Source of the DNA: Polaribacter sp. L3A8 | Lineage (GTDB): Bacteria > Bacteroidota > Bacteroidia > Flavobacteriales > Flavobacteriaceae | Length of the DNA: 64,000 nt | Reading direction: 5' to 3' | NCBI RefSeq assembly: GCF_009796785.1 | Contig: NZ_CP047026.1 | Location: 3,268,501 to 3,332,500 of the forward strand | Shown: positions 18,490 to 27,701 of the stretch, piece after piece | Layout of the letters: every line of letters starts with the position of its first letter | Numbering within the stretch: the first letter of the stretch is position 1 | Notes under the pieces: model-generated | The model's database searches: none | What the model was told of the DNA's origin: nothing | The model's input: only the letters and a program-made list of their open reading frames with translations | Position numbers and translations under genes: made by a program

Positions 18490-19671
18490 TTGATAATAAA
18501 AACAAAATATTCACTTTTTAGAATTGTTTTAGTATTGGCTATAATATTTAATATAGCCTTACCTAAAGGAGGATTTGATGTTGGAGGTATACCTATTACT
18601 TGGGGTTATATTATCCTCTTTTTGATTATTTTTTCAACTTTCTTAAAAAGTTTACTTTTAACTAAAATAGGAACCTATAGGCTTCAAGCCTATTTACTAT
18701 CATTACCATTTACTATATGTTTTATTTCTTATTTATTTTATGTTGAGAAGTTTTCTCTTGGAGGAGGTTTTTTAATATCCTGTATTATAAGTTTTGTTTT
18801 TTTTCCAATCATATTTTTATTGTTTTTTGAAGAATGGGTGAAAAAAATCATTAAAGATTTTGATTTTTTTCACAAAATATTATTACGTACAATATTATTT
18901 ATATCTGTATTTGGTATTATATTATTTTTTTATAAAATAATTACCGGGCTAGCTTTTGAAATTCCTTATTTAACAGTAAATATTAAAGATTATGGTTTAC
19001 TCAATTCGAAGCATAATAATAGGGGAGGTGGGATATTTAAATTAATATCAACTTATAGTAACGGAAATATTTTTGGAGTTTGTATGTTATTTCTCCTGCC
19101 ATTTACAAAAAATCATAAATGGCATAAAACTTTTTTAAAATTAGCGATGATTCTTACATTATCCAGAACAGTATGGGCAGGACTTATTATTTATGAAATT
19201 ATTTCTTATAGAAAACATTTTGTTAAAATGGCTCTAATAGGTTCAGGTGTTGCCTTTGCTTTAGTATTTGTATTGGTATTTGTTTTAGGAAAAGATATGA
19301 GCTATCTTTTAGACCCTACTTTGAATGGTCGGTTAAATGGGAGTTTTTTTCAAAAAATACATTTGTTTTTTTATGATTTAGATTTTAAAGGGATTGCCGA
19401 AATGACCTACAAGAGTATTTTAGAGCAAATGGGTATTGTTGGTTTTATATTATTCATTATTCATTTTTTTTCTTCATTAATTGTGAATCAATTTTATAAA
19501 TTATCTCAATATCAAAATGAATATCAAAAACAATTAAAAGTAGGGATATTAACATATTTAATTGTAGCATTTGTAGATGGAGCTTATGTTTTAATACCAG
19601 TTAGTTTATTTTTGTGGTTCTTTAATTCTTTAATTTTAACAAAACAATTAAAAGAAAATGAAGAAGGCTAG
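18490..19671 (+). CDS. Polytopic membrane protein, probable O-antigen polymerase (Wzy-like)
   Basis: A 393-residue protein with about ten hydrophobic segments and few conserved motifs, as usual for Wzy polymerases. A large loop lies around residues 155-195 (LTVNIKDYGLLNSKHNNRGGG), and LMSRTVW-like residues (LTLSRTVWAGLI) resemble the arginine segment of the O-antigen polymerase/ligase superfamily. It starts at TTG 18490, since no ATG fits, and overlaps the next gene by 14 bp. Two consecutive proteins of this kind suggest one polymerase and one ligase; which is which is unsettled. Confidence 0.75.
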   Translation: MIIKTKYSLFRIVLVLAIIFNIALPKGGFDVGGIPITWGYIILFLIIFSTFLKSLLLTKIGTYRLQAYLLSLPFTICFISYLFYVEKFSLGGGFLISCIISFVFFPIIFLLFFEEWVKKIIKDFDFFHKILLRTILFISVFGIILFFYKIITGLAFEIPYLTVNIKDYGLLNSKHNNRGGGIFKLISTYSNGNIFGVCMLFLLPFTKNHKWHKTFLKLAMILTLSRTVWAGLIIYEIISYRKHFVKMALIGSGVAFALVFVLVFVLGKDMSYLLDPTLNGRLNGSFFQKIHLFFYDLDFKGIAEMTYKSILEQMGIVGFILFIIHFFSSLIVNQFYKLSQYQNEYQKQLKVGILTYLIVAFVDGAYVLIPVSLFLWFFNSLILTKQLKENEEG

Positions 19672-20845
19672 TTTGTTTTTACTGCCCTTAGCAGTGTCTT
19701 TTCCTATTGAAAAGTTAAGTAATGTTTTTTTAGTATTGTTTTTGCTTACTCAATTGATTCTGTTTTTTTTAAAAAAGATACAATTTACTTTCACTTACAA
19801 GATTTTTAAAAATCCATTAGTAATTTTGTTTTTTTTTACTTTTTTCTTATTAAAATTAAGAACCTCTTTAGGTGGATGGGATAGGGATTTATCGTTGCTA
19901 TTATTACCTATCTTTTTCTCTTTTAGGGAATTTAAACAAGAAGATATTTATTTTATTTTAAAGTGGTTTGTTTATTTCCTTGGTTTAGGATTGATAACAT
20001 GTCTATTTTATGAAATAATAGCAGAGTTTTATTTTAATAATTATGTAAATGAATGGAAATTAGTAGAACATTATAAAAATAACCATATTTTTTATTTAAT
20101 ACATTCAATTTCAGAAAGAATAGGCTTTCATCATATTTATTTGTCATTATATTTGTTTTTCGGTTTTATTATTAGTCATTGGTTGTTGAATGAAAAAGTT
20201 ATTGAAAGTAAAAATGAAAGATCTTTTGTAATAATTTTGATGATTTTCTTTTTTCTTTTTTCTTTTTTATCAATATCAAGAATGACTATTATTTCTTTTA
20301 TTATTTATTTTTTAGGAGTAGTTTTCTATAGCTTAAAAAAAAGAAATAAGATAAATTATGGTTTAATAATATTCTTTATTTTTATAGGAGTATCCACTGT
20401 CTTTTTTTCAAACAAATTTACGGAAAGGTTTAAGAATATAAAAAATGACCCTAGAATTAATCTTTTTAATTTGTCTGTTGATTTATCTCAAGAAGCCTTT
20501 TTTTTAGGATATGGTGCTAGAAGAGGTGAAGAATTATTAATTGAAAAACAAAGGAAAGAAGGGGGTAATGTATATTACAATAATCCTCATAACCAATATT
20601 TAGATTATTTATTAAAAGGAGGAGGTCTTATGCTTTTATTCTTTTTAACACTTCTTTTTTTATTATCTAAGTATTTTATTGTAAATAATTTATATATAGG
20701 ATATATATTTGTTTTCTTTTTTGCCTTACAATGCTTAACAGAAGCTTTAATGGAACGTTACAGAGGGATTATTTTGTTTTCTTTTTTAATTAGTATATTT
20801 CTTAAATTGGTGTCTTTTAAAAGTGAAAAAAAAATAATAAATTAA
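19658..20845 (+). CDS. O-antigen ligase/polymerase family membrane protein
   Basis: A 395-residue polytopic protein of the O-antigen ligase (WaaL/Wzy_C) family. A long periplasmic loop carries GYGARRGEELL and NNPHNQYLDYLLKGG; the HNxxL-type histidine motif is the family hallmark and essential in characterised ligases. About ten hydrophobic segments surround it. It starts 14 bp inside the preceding polymerase-like gene, indicating translational coupling. Extremely T-rich sequence reflects the hydrophobic content and the AT-rich island. Confidence 0.85.
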   Translation: MKKASLFLLPLAVSFPIEKLSNVFLVLFLLTQLILFFLKKIQFTFTYKIFKNPLVILFFFTFFLLKLRTSLGGWDRDLSLLLLPIFFSFREFKQEDIYFILKWFVYFLGLGLITCLFYEIIAEFYFNNYVNEWKLVEHYKNNHIFYLIHSISERIGFHHIYLSLYLFFGFIISHWLLNEKVIESKNERSFVIILMIFFFLFSFLSISRMTIISFIIYFLGVVFYSLKKRNKINYGLIIFFIFIGVSTVFFSNKFTERFKNIKNDPRINLFNLSVDLSQEAFFLGYGARRGEELLIEKQRKEGGNVYYNNPHNQYLDYLLKGGGLMLLFFLTLLFLLSKYFIVNNLYIGYIFVFFFALQCLTEALMERYRGIILFSFLISIFLKLVSFKSEKKIIN

Positions 20846-20849
20846 ATTG

Positions 20850-21962
20850 ATGAAAGTAGCTATTATACATTATTGGTTTATTTCAAGAAGAGGAGGAGAA
20901 AAAGTTGTCGAATCTCTTTTAAAATTATATCCAGATGCAGACATTTATACCCTTTTTTATGATGAAGAAAAATATGGAAATCATTTAAAGAAACATAATG
21001 TATACACCTCAAAGTATAATACTCCTTTTTATAGAAAATATTATCAAAAGATTTTCCCATTATACCCAAAAGCAGTTAAATCTTTAAAACTTAAACAAGA
21101 TTATGATTTAATAATTTCTTCAGAATCAGGGCCTGCAAAAGGTATTCAGATAGATAATAATGCAAAACATGTGTGTTATATTCATAGTCCAATGAGATAT
21201 TGTTGGGGGTTTACACAAGATTATTTAAACTCCATGAATATTCTTTTAAGGCCTTTTGCACGATTTTTTTTTAATAAATTAAAAGATTGGGATACTACTA
21301 CTATTGATAATGTTGATTTGTATGTTGCAAATTCAATGAATGTAGCAAAAAGAGTGGAACAGTATTATAATAGAAAAGCAATTGTAGTTTATCCTCCAAT
21401 AGAAGCTAAATTATTCGAGGAGCCTTTAGATTTAAAAAAGCATAAAGAGTTTTATTTAAGTTTTGGTGCTATAACACCTTATAAAAGAATAGATTTATTG
21501 GTTGATTGTTTTAATAATAATGGAAAAAAATTAATTATTATAGGTAATGGGTCTGAAAAAGAAAAGTTACAAAGGAAAGCCAAATCAAATATTGAGTTTA
21601 AAGGTTTTTTAGAGACTAAAGAGTTAGAAGAGTTTATTAAAGGAGCAAAAGCACTTTTGTTTCCTGGGGAAGAAGATTTTGGAATGATTCCCTTAGAGGT
21701 TATGTCATTTGGGATACCTGTAATTGCTTATAATAAAGGAGGAGCGCTTGAAACGGTTATTGAAAATAAGGAGGAAATTTCTAAATCTACAGGTGTTTTT
21801 TTTAAGGAACAGGAAGTGAGTAGTTTACAGTCTGCAATTGATTTCTTTGATAAAGTTGAAAATAAGTTCAATCCAATTTGGATAAGAAAACACGCTAAAA
21901 AATTTGAAGAGAATAAGTTTTTATTTAGTTTTAGCGAAACAATTACTAATCTGTTAAAATAA
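20850..21962 (+). CDS. Family 4 glycosyltransferase
   Basis: GT-B fold enzyme of 370 residues. The N-terminal domain starts MKVAIIHYWFISRRGGEKV; the C-terminal domain has SFGAITPYKRIDLLVDCF and the E-x7-E donor-binding motif in PGEEDFGMIPLEVMSFG. It is a retaining transferase of the mannosyl/galactosyl type acting in repeat-unit assembly; sugar unknown. The ATG at 20850 was preferred to the adjacent TTG at 20847. It is 5 bp before the phosphoglycosyltransferase gene. Confidence 0.92.
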   Translation: MKVAIIHYWFISRRGGEKVVESLLKLYPDADIYTLFYDEEKYGNHLKKHNVYTSKYNTPFYRKYYQKIFPLYPKAVKSLKLKQDYDLIISSESGPAKGIQIDNNAKHVCYIHSPMRYCWGFTQDYLNSMNILLRPFARFFFNKLKDWDTTTIDNVDLYVANSMNVAKRVEQYYNRKAIVVYPPIEAKLFEEPLDLKKHKEFYLSFGAITPYKRIDLLVDCFNNNGKKLIIIGNGSEKEKLQRKAKSNIEFKGFLETKELEEFIKGAKALLFPGEEDFGMIPLEVMSFGIPVIAYNKGGALETVIENKEEISKSTGVFFKEQEVSSLQSAIDFFDKVENKFNPIWIRKHAKKFEENKFLFSFSETITNLLK

Positions 21963-21967
21963 TAAAT

Positions 21968-23323
21968 TTGAAAAAAAGATATTCTTATTTAATAAAACCA
22001 TTACAAATTATTTTAGATATCATAATAATTAATTTAATTACTTACGTGATTTATGATATAGAATATTTTAATATATATTTTTTATCTTATATTACTAGTT
22101 TTTGGTTAGTTACCTCTTATTTATTTGGTTTTTATAAGATTTATAGATACACAAGTGTACTAAGGGTTTTTACACTTTTAGGAAAGCAGTTTTTAATTTT
22201 TACTTTAGGATATTTTGCTTATTTCGGTATTTTTAAAGAGGGGAGCGTTGTAAATAATCAATTCTTAATTTTAACTTCAATATTAAGTACTATAACCATC
22301 TTTAAGTTTTTGTTTTTTTTCTTATTAAAAAAATACAGATCCCTTGGAAATAATTTTAGAACTACTGTCGTTCTAGGATTTGATGATTCTGCTAAAAAAG
22401 TAATTAAAATTTTTCAAAGCAAAGCTAATTTAGGTTATAAATACCTAGGTTTTTTTTCTGATAAAGAATCTAAATACTCTAATTATTTAGGTAAATTAAA
22501 TGAATGTTTTAAATATATTTCCGAAAATTCGGTAGATGAAATTTACTGTTCATTATCCGTTTTAACTAAAGAACAAATTAAAGAATTAAATAAATTTGTT
22601 ATCGAAAAAGGGATAGTTTTAAAACTAATTCCAGAGTCAAACGAGCTTTACAGTAAGAATCAAAGTGCAGAGTATTATGATGATACGCTGTTAGTTTTAA
22701 ATGTAAATAAATTGCCATTTGAATTTGCTGAAAATTTTTATATTAAAAGAATTTTCGATATTTTTTTCTCTTTGTTTGTTTGTTTATTTGTACTCTCTTG
22801 GTTATGGCCAATTCTTTGGGTTTTAGTGAAATTAGAATCAAAAGGTCCCTTACTCTTTAAACAAAAAAGAGAAGGTATTAACGGTGAAGAATTTGTTTGT
22901 TACAAATTTAGGTCGATGAAAATAAATAAATTATCGGATAAAATACATGCTACAAAAAATGATGCTAGAGTAACAAAAATGGGAGCGTTTTTACGCAAAA
23001 CAAGTATGGATGAATTGCCTCAGTTTTTTAATGTATTAGTTGGTGACATGAGTGTAGTTGGACCCAGACCACATTTAGAAAGTTTGTCTTTAGAGTATCA
23101 AAAAGATGTAGATGATTATTTAAAAAGACATATTGTAAAACCAGGAATTACGGGCTTAGCCCAAGTAAGTGGGTATAGAGGAGAAATAAAAAGAAGAACA
23201 GATATTAAAAATAGAGTAAGGTTAGATATTTTTTATATCGAGAATTGGTCATTTTTTCTAGATATCAAAATTATTTTACAGACCATTCTTAATGTTTTTA
23301 AAGGGGAAGAAAAGGCGTATTAG
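21968..23323 (+). CDS. Initiating polyprenyl phosphoglycosyltransferase (WcaJ/WbaP type)
   Basis: Inner-membrane enzyme of 451 residues that starts repeat-unit synthesis by transferring a sugar-1-phosphate to undecaprenyl phosphate. Four N-terminal membrane helices (about 12-110), a Rossmann-like CoA-binding-type domain (about 130-245), then a re-entrant helix (RIFDIFFSLFVCLFVLSWLW) and the catalytic domain with CYKFRSMKI, RKTSMDELPQFFNVL and GDMSVVGPRP. The order is that of long polytopic PGTs. The start is TTG 21968, 5 bp after the previous stop. The next gene starts immediately after the stop. Confidence 0.93.
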   Translation: MKKRYSYLIKPLQIILDIIIINLITYVIYDIEYFNIYFLSYITSFWLVTSYLFGFYKIYRYTSVLRVFTLLGKQFLIFTLGYFAYFGIFKEGSVVNNQFLILTSILSTITIFKFLFFFLLKKYRSLGNNFRTTVVLGFDDSAKKVIKIFQSKANLGYKYLGFFSDKESKYSNYLGKLNECFKYISENSVDEIYCSLSVLTKEQIKELNKFVIEKGIVLKLIPESNELYSKNQSAEYYDDTLLVLNVNKLPFEFAENFYIKRIFDIFFSLFVCLFVLSWLWPILWVLVKLESKGPLLFKQKREGINGEEFVCYKFRSMKINKLSDKIHATKNDARVTKMGAFLRKTSMDELPQFFNVLVGDMSVVGPRPHLESLSLEYQKDVDDYLKRHIVKPGITGLAQVSGYRGEIKRRTDIKNRVRLDIFYIENWSFFLDIKIILQTILNVFKGEEKAY

Positions 23324-24076
23324 ATGACCGAAAATGTTACACTTACAGCCACAATTGTTCTTTACAATGAAAATCTATCATTATTAAAAAAAACAATTGA
23401 CTCTTTTTTAAAAATAAATTTAGATAAGAAACTTTTTTTAATTGATAATTCACCCTCAAATACGTTACAGAAACACTTTATTTCTCCTGAAATTGAATAT
23501 GTTTTTGTTGGTAAAAACATAGGTTTTGGTAGTGCTCATAATTTAGTTTTAGATAAAGTTAATTCACAATTTCATTTAGTTTTAAATCCAGATATTGAGT
23601 TTGACTCTCTAATTATTCCTATTTTAATTAGTAAATTAGAAGAAGAAAAAGAGGTTGCTTTTATAACACCTAAAGTTATTTATTCAAATAAAGAAAAACA
23701 ATACGTTTGTAGAAAACATCCAACTTTTTTTGATTTGATAAATAGAAAACTAAAGATCTCTAAAAATCAAATTTTAATAAACGAGTATAGAAATAAAGAT
23801 TTATCAAAACCATTTTATCCAGAATTTATTCATGGTTGCTTTATGCTTTTTAAAACAGCCGATTTTAAAAATTTAAAAGGGTTCGATGAACGTTATTTCT
23901 TATATATGGAGGATGCTGATATTTGTAGGAAAATAGATGATTCAGGAAAAAAGAAACTATATTATCCAAACATAGAAATTATTCATCAACATCAAAAAGG
24001 TTCATCAAAAAATATTAAATTATTTTTTTATCACCTAGCATCCGCAATTAAATATTTTACAAAATGGGGATTTTAA
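23324..24076 (+). CDS. Family 2 glycosyltransferase, rhamnosyltransferase-like
   Basis: A 250-residue GT-A transferase with LTATIVLYNENLSLLKKTI at the start, VGKNIGFGSAHN, the metal-binding LNPDIEFD, and a C-terminal GCFMLFKTADF...GFDERYFLYMEDADICRKI. That ensemble is typical of WbbL/RfbF-type rhamnosyltransferases, which fits the rfbBAC genes, although rfbD is missing here. It is the last gene of the polysaccharide locus and abuts the preceding gene with no gap. Confidence 0.9.
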   Translation: MTENVTLTATIVLYNENLSLLKKTIDSFLKINLDKKLFLIDNSPSNTLQKHFISPEIEYVFVGKNIGFGSAHNLVLDKVNSQFHLVLNPDIEFDSLIIPILISKLEEEKEVAFITPKVIYSNKEKQYVCRKHPTFFDLINRKLKISKNQILINEYRNKDLSKPFYPEFIHGCFMLFKTADFKNLKGFDERYFLYMEDADICRKIDDSGKKKLYYPNIEIIHQHQKGSSKNIKLFFYHLASAIKYFTKWGF

Positions 24077-24154
24077 TACAATACGCTTTTGCCATCAATT
24101 AAGGTTTCCTTAAAAATGTCTTTCTAATCAAAGGGCAATCCAATTTTTTTAAAA

Positions 24155-24162
24155 TATATTTG
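24155..24162 (+). promoter_or_regulatory. -7 box (TATATTTG) of the purD promoter
   Basis: TATATTTG fits the Bacteroidota TAnnTTTG consensus and lies 25 bp before the purD start, in the 111-bp gap after the polysaccharide locus. No clear -33 TTG is seen at the right spacing. Confidence 0.5.
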
Positions 24163-24187
24163 CAACAACAACACAACACAACAAACA

Positions 24188-25462
24188 ATGAATGTACTTA
24201 TTTTAGGTTCTGGAGGTAGAGAACACGCTTTTGCTATTAAATTATTAGAAAGTAAAAAAATTAATCAACTTTTTGTAGCGCCAGGAAATGCAGGGACAGA
24301 TAAAATAGCAACCAACGTTAATATTAGTGTTACCGATTTTGAAGCTGTTAAGAAAATTACCTTAGAAAACGATATTAAAATGGTCGTTGTTGGTCCAGAA
24401 GTACCTTTGGTAGCTGGAGTTCACGATTTCTTTTTAGCGGATGAAGAATTGAAAAACATTCCGGTAATTGGACCTAAAAAAGACGGAGCTTTATTAGAAG
24501 GAAGTAAAGATTTCTCTAAGCAATTTATGCAAAAACACGGCGTTCCTACAGCGCGTTACCAATCTTTTACTAAAAAGAACTTAACCGATGGTTTTGCTTT
24601 CTTAGAAACCCTAGAACCACCTTACGTGTTAAAAGCAGATGGTTTAGCAGCAGGAAAAGGAGTGTTAATTTTAAACTCTTTAGAAGAAGCAAAAACCGAA
24701 TTAGAAGAAATGGTTTCTAATCAGAAATTCGGAGATGCATCTACAACCGTGGTTATCGAAGAATTTTTAAAAGGAATAGAATTATCTGTCTTTGTGTTAA
24801 CAGACGGAAAAAGTTATAAAATTTTACCTTCAGCCAAAGATTATAAAAGAATTGGCGAAGGAGATGCAGGTTTAAATACTGGTGGAATGGGCGCAATTTC
24901 TCCTGTACCATTTGCCGATAAAGCATTTTTAGATAAAGTAGAAGAATTGGTTGTAAAACCTACCATTGCTGGTTTACAAAAAGACGGCATCGATTATAGA
25001 GGTTTTATTTTTATTGGGTTAATGAATGATAATGGAAACCCTTCTGTGGTTGAGTACAATGTAAGAATGGGAGATCCAGAAACAGAAGTTGTATTACCAA
25101 GAATAAATTCTGATTTATTTGACTTATTCGAAGGTGTTGCACATCAAAATTTAAATGAAAAATCTTTTTCTGTAACAAATCAAACAGCAACAACGGTAAT
25201 GTTGGTCGCTGGCGGATATCCAGAAGCCTACGAGAAAAACAAAGAAATTACAGGTTTCGATACTGTAGAAGAATCTTTCGTTTTTCATGCAGGTACTACC
25301 ATTAAAGACAATAAAGTGGTTACAAACGGAGGTAGAGTTATGGCCGTAACTTCTTTCGGAGACACTATAGAAGAGGCTTTAGAAAAAAGTTACAGAAGTA
25401 TAGATAAGATTCATTTCGATAAAATGAACTACAGAAAAGATATTGGTTTCGATTTAGTGTAG
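24188..25462 (+). CDS. purD: Phosphoribosylamine-glycine ligase
   Basis: Second enzyme of de novo purine synthesis: joins glycine to 5-phosphoribosylamine using ATP. The 424-residue protein has the N-terminal MNVLILGSGGREHAFA, the ATP-grasp region VLKADGLAAGKGVLI, and GFIFIGLMND...VEYNVRMGDPETEVVLPR, the PurD signature. Length is normal. It has its own promoter box and is flanked by a diverged dispersed repeat. Confidence 0.97.
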   Translation: MNVLILGSGGREHAFAIKLLESKKINQLFVAPGNAGTDKIATNVNISVTDFEAVKKITLENDIKMVVVGPEVPLVAGVHDFFLADEELKNIPVIGPKKDGALLEGSKDFSKQFMQKHGVPTARYQSFTKKNLTDGFAFLETLEPPYVLKADGLAAGKGVLILNSLEEAKTELEEMVSNQKFGDASTTVVIEEFLKGIELSVFVLTDGKSYKILPSAKDYKRIGEGDAGLNTGGMGAISPVPFADKAFLDKVEELVVKPTIAGLQKDGIDYRGFIFIGLMNDNGNPSVVEYNVRMGDPETEVVLPRINSDLFDLFEGVAHQNLNEKSFSVTNQTATTVMLVAGGYPEAYEKNKEITGFDTVEESFVFHAGTTIKDNKVVTNGGRVMAVTSFGDTIEEALEKSYRSIDKIHFDKMNYRKDIGFDLV

Positions 25463-25470
25463 ATGTTTTA

Positions 25471-25552
25471 TTTGGGCGTTTTAACAGGCTTTCAACTATA
25501 TCTTTTTTTTCAGAAAAAGAAAAAAAAGGATGCCGTTTCAATCCTTAACGCA
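25471..25552. repeat. Dispersed intergenic repeat, copy 1 (diverged)
   Basis: Starts with TTTGGGCGTT and ends with ATCCTTAACGCA, with an internal hairpin-like region of T and A runs (CTTTTTTTTCAGAAAAAG). It shares both ends and the middle with the copy at 54097-54192 and more loosely with 42856-42940. It lies between purD and the MurG-like gene. Confidence 0.6.
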
Positions 25553-25627
25553 CATGTTTAAAATCAAAAATTTAGCCCTAAATTTTAATACGTATTAAAA
25601 AAATGGTAGCTTTAAATTGAACTAAAA

Positions 25628-26686
25628 ATGAATGCTACCCAAAATAAAATAATTGTAGCTCCTTTAAATTGGGGCTTAGGGCATGCAACGCGTTGTGTGC
25701 CAATTATAAATGCGTTGTTAGAAAACAATTTTACACCAATAATTGCATCAGACGGAAATGCTTTCAACTTTTTAAGAAAAGAGTTTCCTAATTTAGAATA
25801 TATAGAAATCCCAGCTTATAACATTTCTTACCATAGAAATTTAAAGTTGGGATTCATTTTTCAACTTCCTAGAATTATAAGTGTTGTTCGTAAAGAACAT
25901 CAAATTATAAATAACTTTATTCTTAAAAATAAAGAGGTTGTTGGTCTTATTTCGGATAATAGATTCGGAGTAAGAAGCAACTTAATTCCTTCTGTGTATA
26001 TTACACATCAAGTAAATGTCTTGTCTGGTAGTACAACTTTCCTTACAGGTTATTTTCATCAAAAAATAATTAAGAAGTTTGATGAATGTTGGATTCCTGA
26101 TACAACAAATTCTACTTTTTCAGGAAAATTGTCATCAACCCAAAAAAATCTAAATACAAAATTTATAGGTGTTTTAAGCCGATTTAAAAAACAAGAATTA
26201 CCCAAAAATATAGCGATTTTAGTCATTATTTCTGGACCAGAACCCAATAGAACTCTTTTAGAAAATAAATTGACTTCAGCCTTTAAAAACGATGCTAGAG
26301 ATGTTGTTTTTGTTTTGGGTAAAGTAGAAGCTGTGCAAAAAAAATGGATTTCAGGTAATATTACTTTTTACAACTATGTACTTTCAGAAGAACTTCAAAA
26401 TTTAATTAACTCTTGTGAGGTTGTTATTTGTAGGTCTGGTTATTCCTCTATAATGGATTTGGCTGTTTTAGATAAAAAAGTGTTTTTTATTCCTACTAAA
26501 AATCAAGATGAACAAGAATATTTAGCAGAATTTTTAGAAGCAAAAAAAATAGCTCCATTTGCTAAAACTGAAGATTTCTCTAAAGAAGAAATCTTAAAAA
26601 CAGCAAACTATAAAGGTTTAAAAACAAATGAAACAAGATTAGATTCTAGCCTATTTAGCCTTTTCGAGCGTAAAAGAAAACTCTGA
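25628..26686 (+). CDS. MurG-like glycosyltransferase (GT28 family type)
   Basis: A 352-residue GT-B protein. It begins IIVAPLNWGLGHATRCVPI, the glycine/His pattern of UDP-GlcNAc transferases of the MurG/YjiC superfamily. The C-terminal half has NLINSCEVVICRSGYSSIMDL and FIPTKNQDEQEYLAEF, typical of the donor site. It is not MurG itself, which lies in the division cluster; the acceptor is unknown. Its 3' end overlaps the convergent sensor kinase gene by 36 bp. Confidence 0.88.
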   Translation: MNATQNKIIVAPLNWGLGHATRCVPIINALLENNFTPIIASDGNAFNFLRKEFPNLEYIEIPAYNISYHRNLKLGFIFQLPRIISVVRKEHQIINNFILKNKEVVGLISDNRFGVRSNLIPSVYITHQVNVLSGSTTFLTGYFHQKIIKKFDECWIPDTTNSTFSGKLSSTQKNLNTKFIGVLSRFKKQELPKNIAILVIISGPEPNRTLLENKLTSAFKNDARDVVFVLGKVEAVQKKWISGNITFYNYVLSEELQNLINSCEVVICRSGYSSIMDLAVLDKKVFFIPTKNQDEQEYLAEFLEAKKIAPFAKTEDFSKEEILKTANYKGLKTNETRLDSSLFSLFERKRKL

Positions 26687-27691
26687 TCCTTCTCCGTAAG
26701 TACTTTTTAACAAAATGGTTTCATCATGCGCTTCTATAATGTGTTTTACAATAGATAAGCCCAAACCAGAACCACCTTGCTCTCTAGATCTACTTTGGTC
26801 TACTCTGTAGAAACGTTCAAAAAGGCGAGAAAGATGTTGTGGTTTAATTCCTTCTCCATTATCAATGGTTTTTACAATAAATTTATTTTCGTTGTAGCTT
26901 TCTACGGTAACAATGGTGGTGCCATTGGGTTTCCCGTATTTAATAGAGTTAACCACTAAATTTATTAAAACTTGTTCAATTTTTTCTATATCACCTTTTA
27001 CAAATAGAGGAAACTCATAAATTCTATCAAACTTTAAAATGATGTTTCTTTTTTTTGCTTTCATTTCAAACAAATCAAAAACATTTTGCACCAATTCTAA
27101 AATGTTAAAAACAACCTTTTTAGGTTTCATTCCATCATTTTCTAATTTGGCAATCATATCTAAATCTTTAATAACAGCAACCAGTCTTTCTACTCCTTTA
27201 TTGGCTCTTTCTAGGTATTTTGTTCTAATTTCTTTGTCGTTTACAGCACCTTCAATTAAGGTTAAAATATAACCTTGTACGGTAAATAAAGGTGTTTTAA
27301 GTTCGTGTGCAACGTTGCCTAAAAAGTCTCTTCTAAAAGAATCTCTTTCGGTTAAACTTTTTATTTCTAGCCTTTTACCCTCTACAAAACGTTGCATTCT
27401 TTTAGATAGTTTTTCAATATCTGTAGTAACAGAATCTCTACGTAAGTCATTTACATTTAAGATAGAAACATCCTCATATATTTTTTTAAGACGTCTATAA
27501 ATAAAATGTTCCGTTCTATATTGAATGATAAAAAAAGAGATGATAAAAAGCGTAAGAATAGCTATAACAATGGTACATATCCCTAATTCTTTTGTAAATA
27601 GAAAATAAGAAACAAGCGCAATTGTTGAAGACAGTAAGGTTAAATATACTGCAGACCAAAGCGCATAAGAGTATGTTTTTTTAAATTTCAT
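26651..27691 (-). CDS. Sensor histidine kinase, PhoR-like
   Basis: A 346-residue membrane kinase with two adjacent hydrophobic segments (about 10-33 and 36-54) and almost no periplasmic loop. The dimerisation domain holds the phosphoacceptor His in GNVAHELKTPLFTVQGY; the ATPase domain has the N box NLVVNSIKYG, the G1 box DNGEGI and G2 GGSGLGLSIV. It is encoded 10 bp downstream of its response regulator. The short sensor region and the PhoR-like order suggest envelope or phosphate sensing, but the signal is unknown. It overlaps the convergent glycosyltransferase by 36 bp. Confidence 0.92.
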   Translation of the reverse strand: MKFKKTYSYALWSAVYLTLLSSTIALVSYFLFTKELGICTIVIAILTLFIISFFIIQYRTEHFIYRRLKKIYEDVSILNVNDLRRDSVTTDIEKLSKRMQRFVEGKRLEIKSLTERDSFRRDFLGNVAHELKTPLFTVQGYILTLIEGAVNDKEIRTKYLERANKGVERLVAVIKDLDMIAKLENDGMKPKKVVFNILELVQNVFDLFEMKAKKRNIILKFDRIYEFPLFVKGDIEKIEQVLINLVVNSIKYGKPNGTTIVTVESYNENKFIVKTIDNGEGIKPQHLSRLFERFYRVDQSRSREQGGSGLGLSIVKHIIEAHDETILLKSTYGEGSEFSFTLEKAK

Positions 27692-27701
27692 GAAGGCAAT
27701 T

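Noticed and set aside
24080-24140. Minus-strand remnant reading KDIFKETLIDGKSVL upstream of purD
   Set aside because: Only about 20 codons with an internal stop; it reads like protein but is too short to assign.
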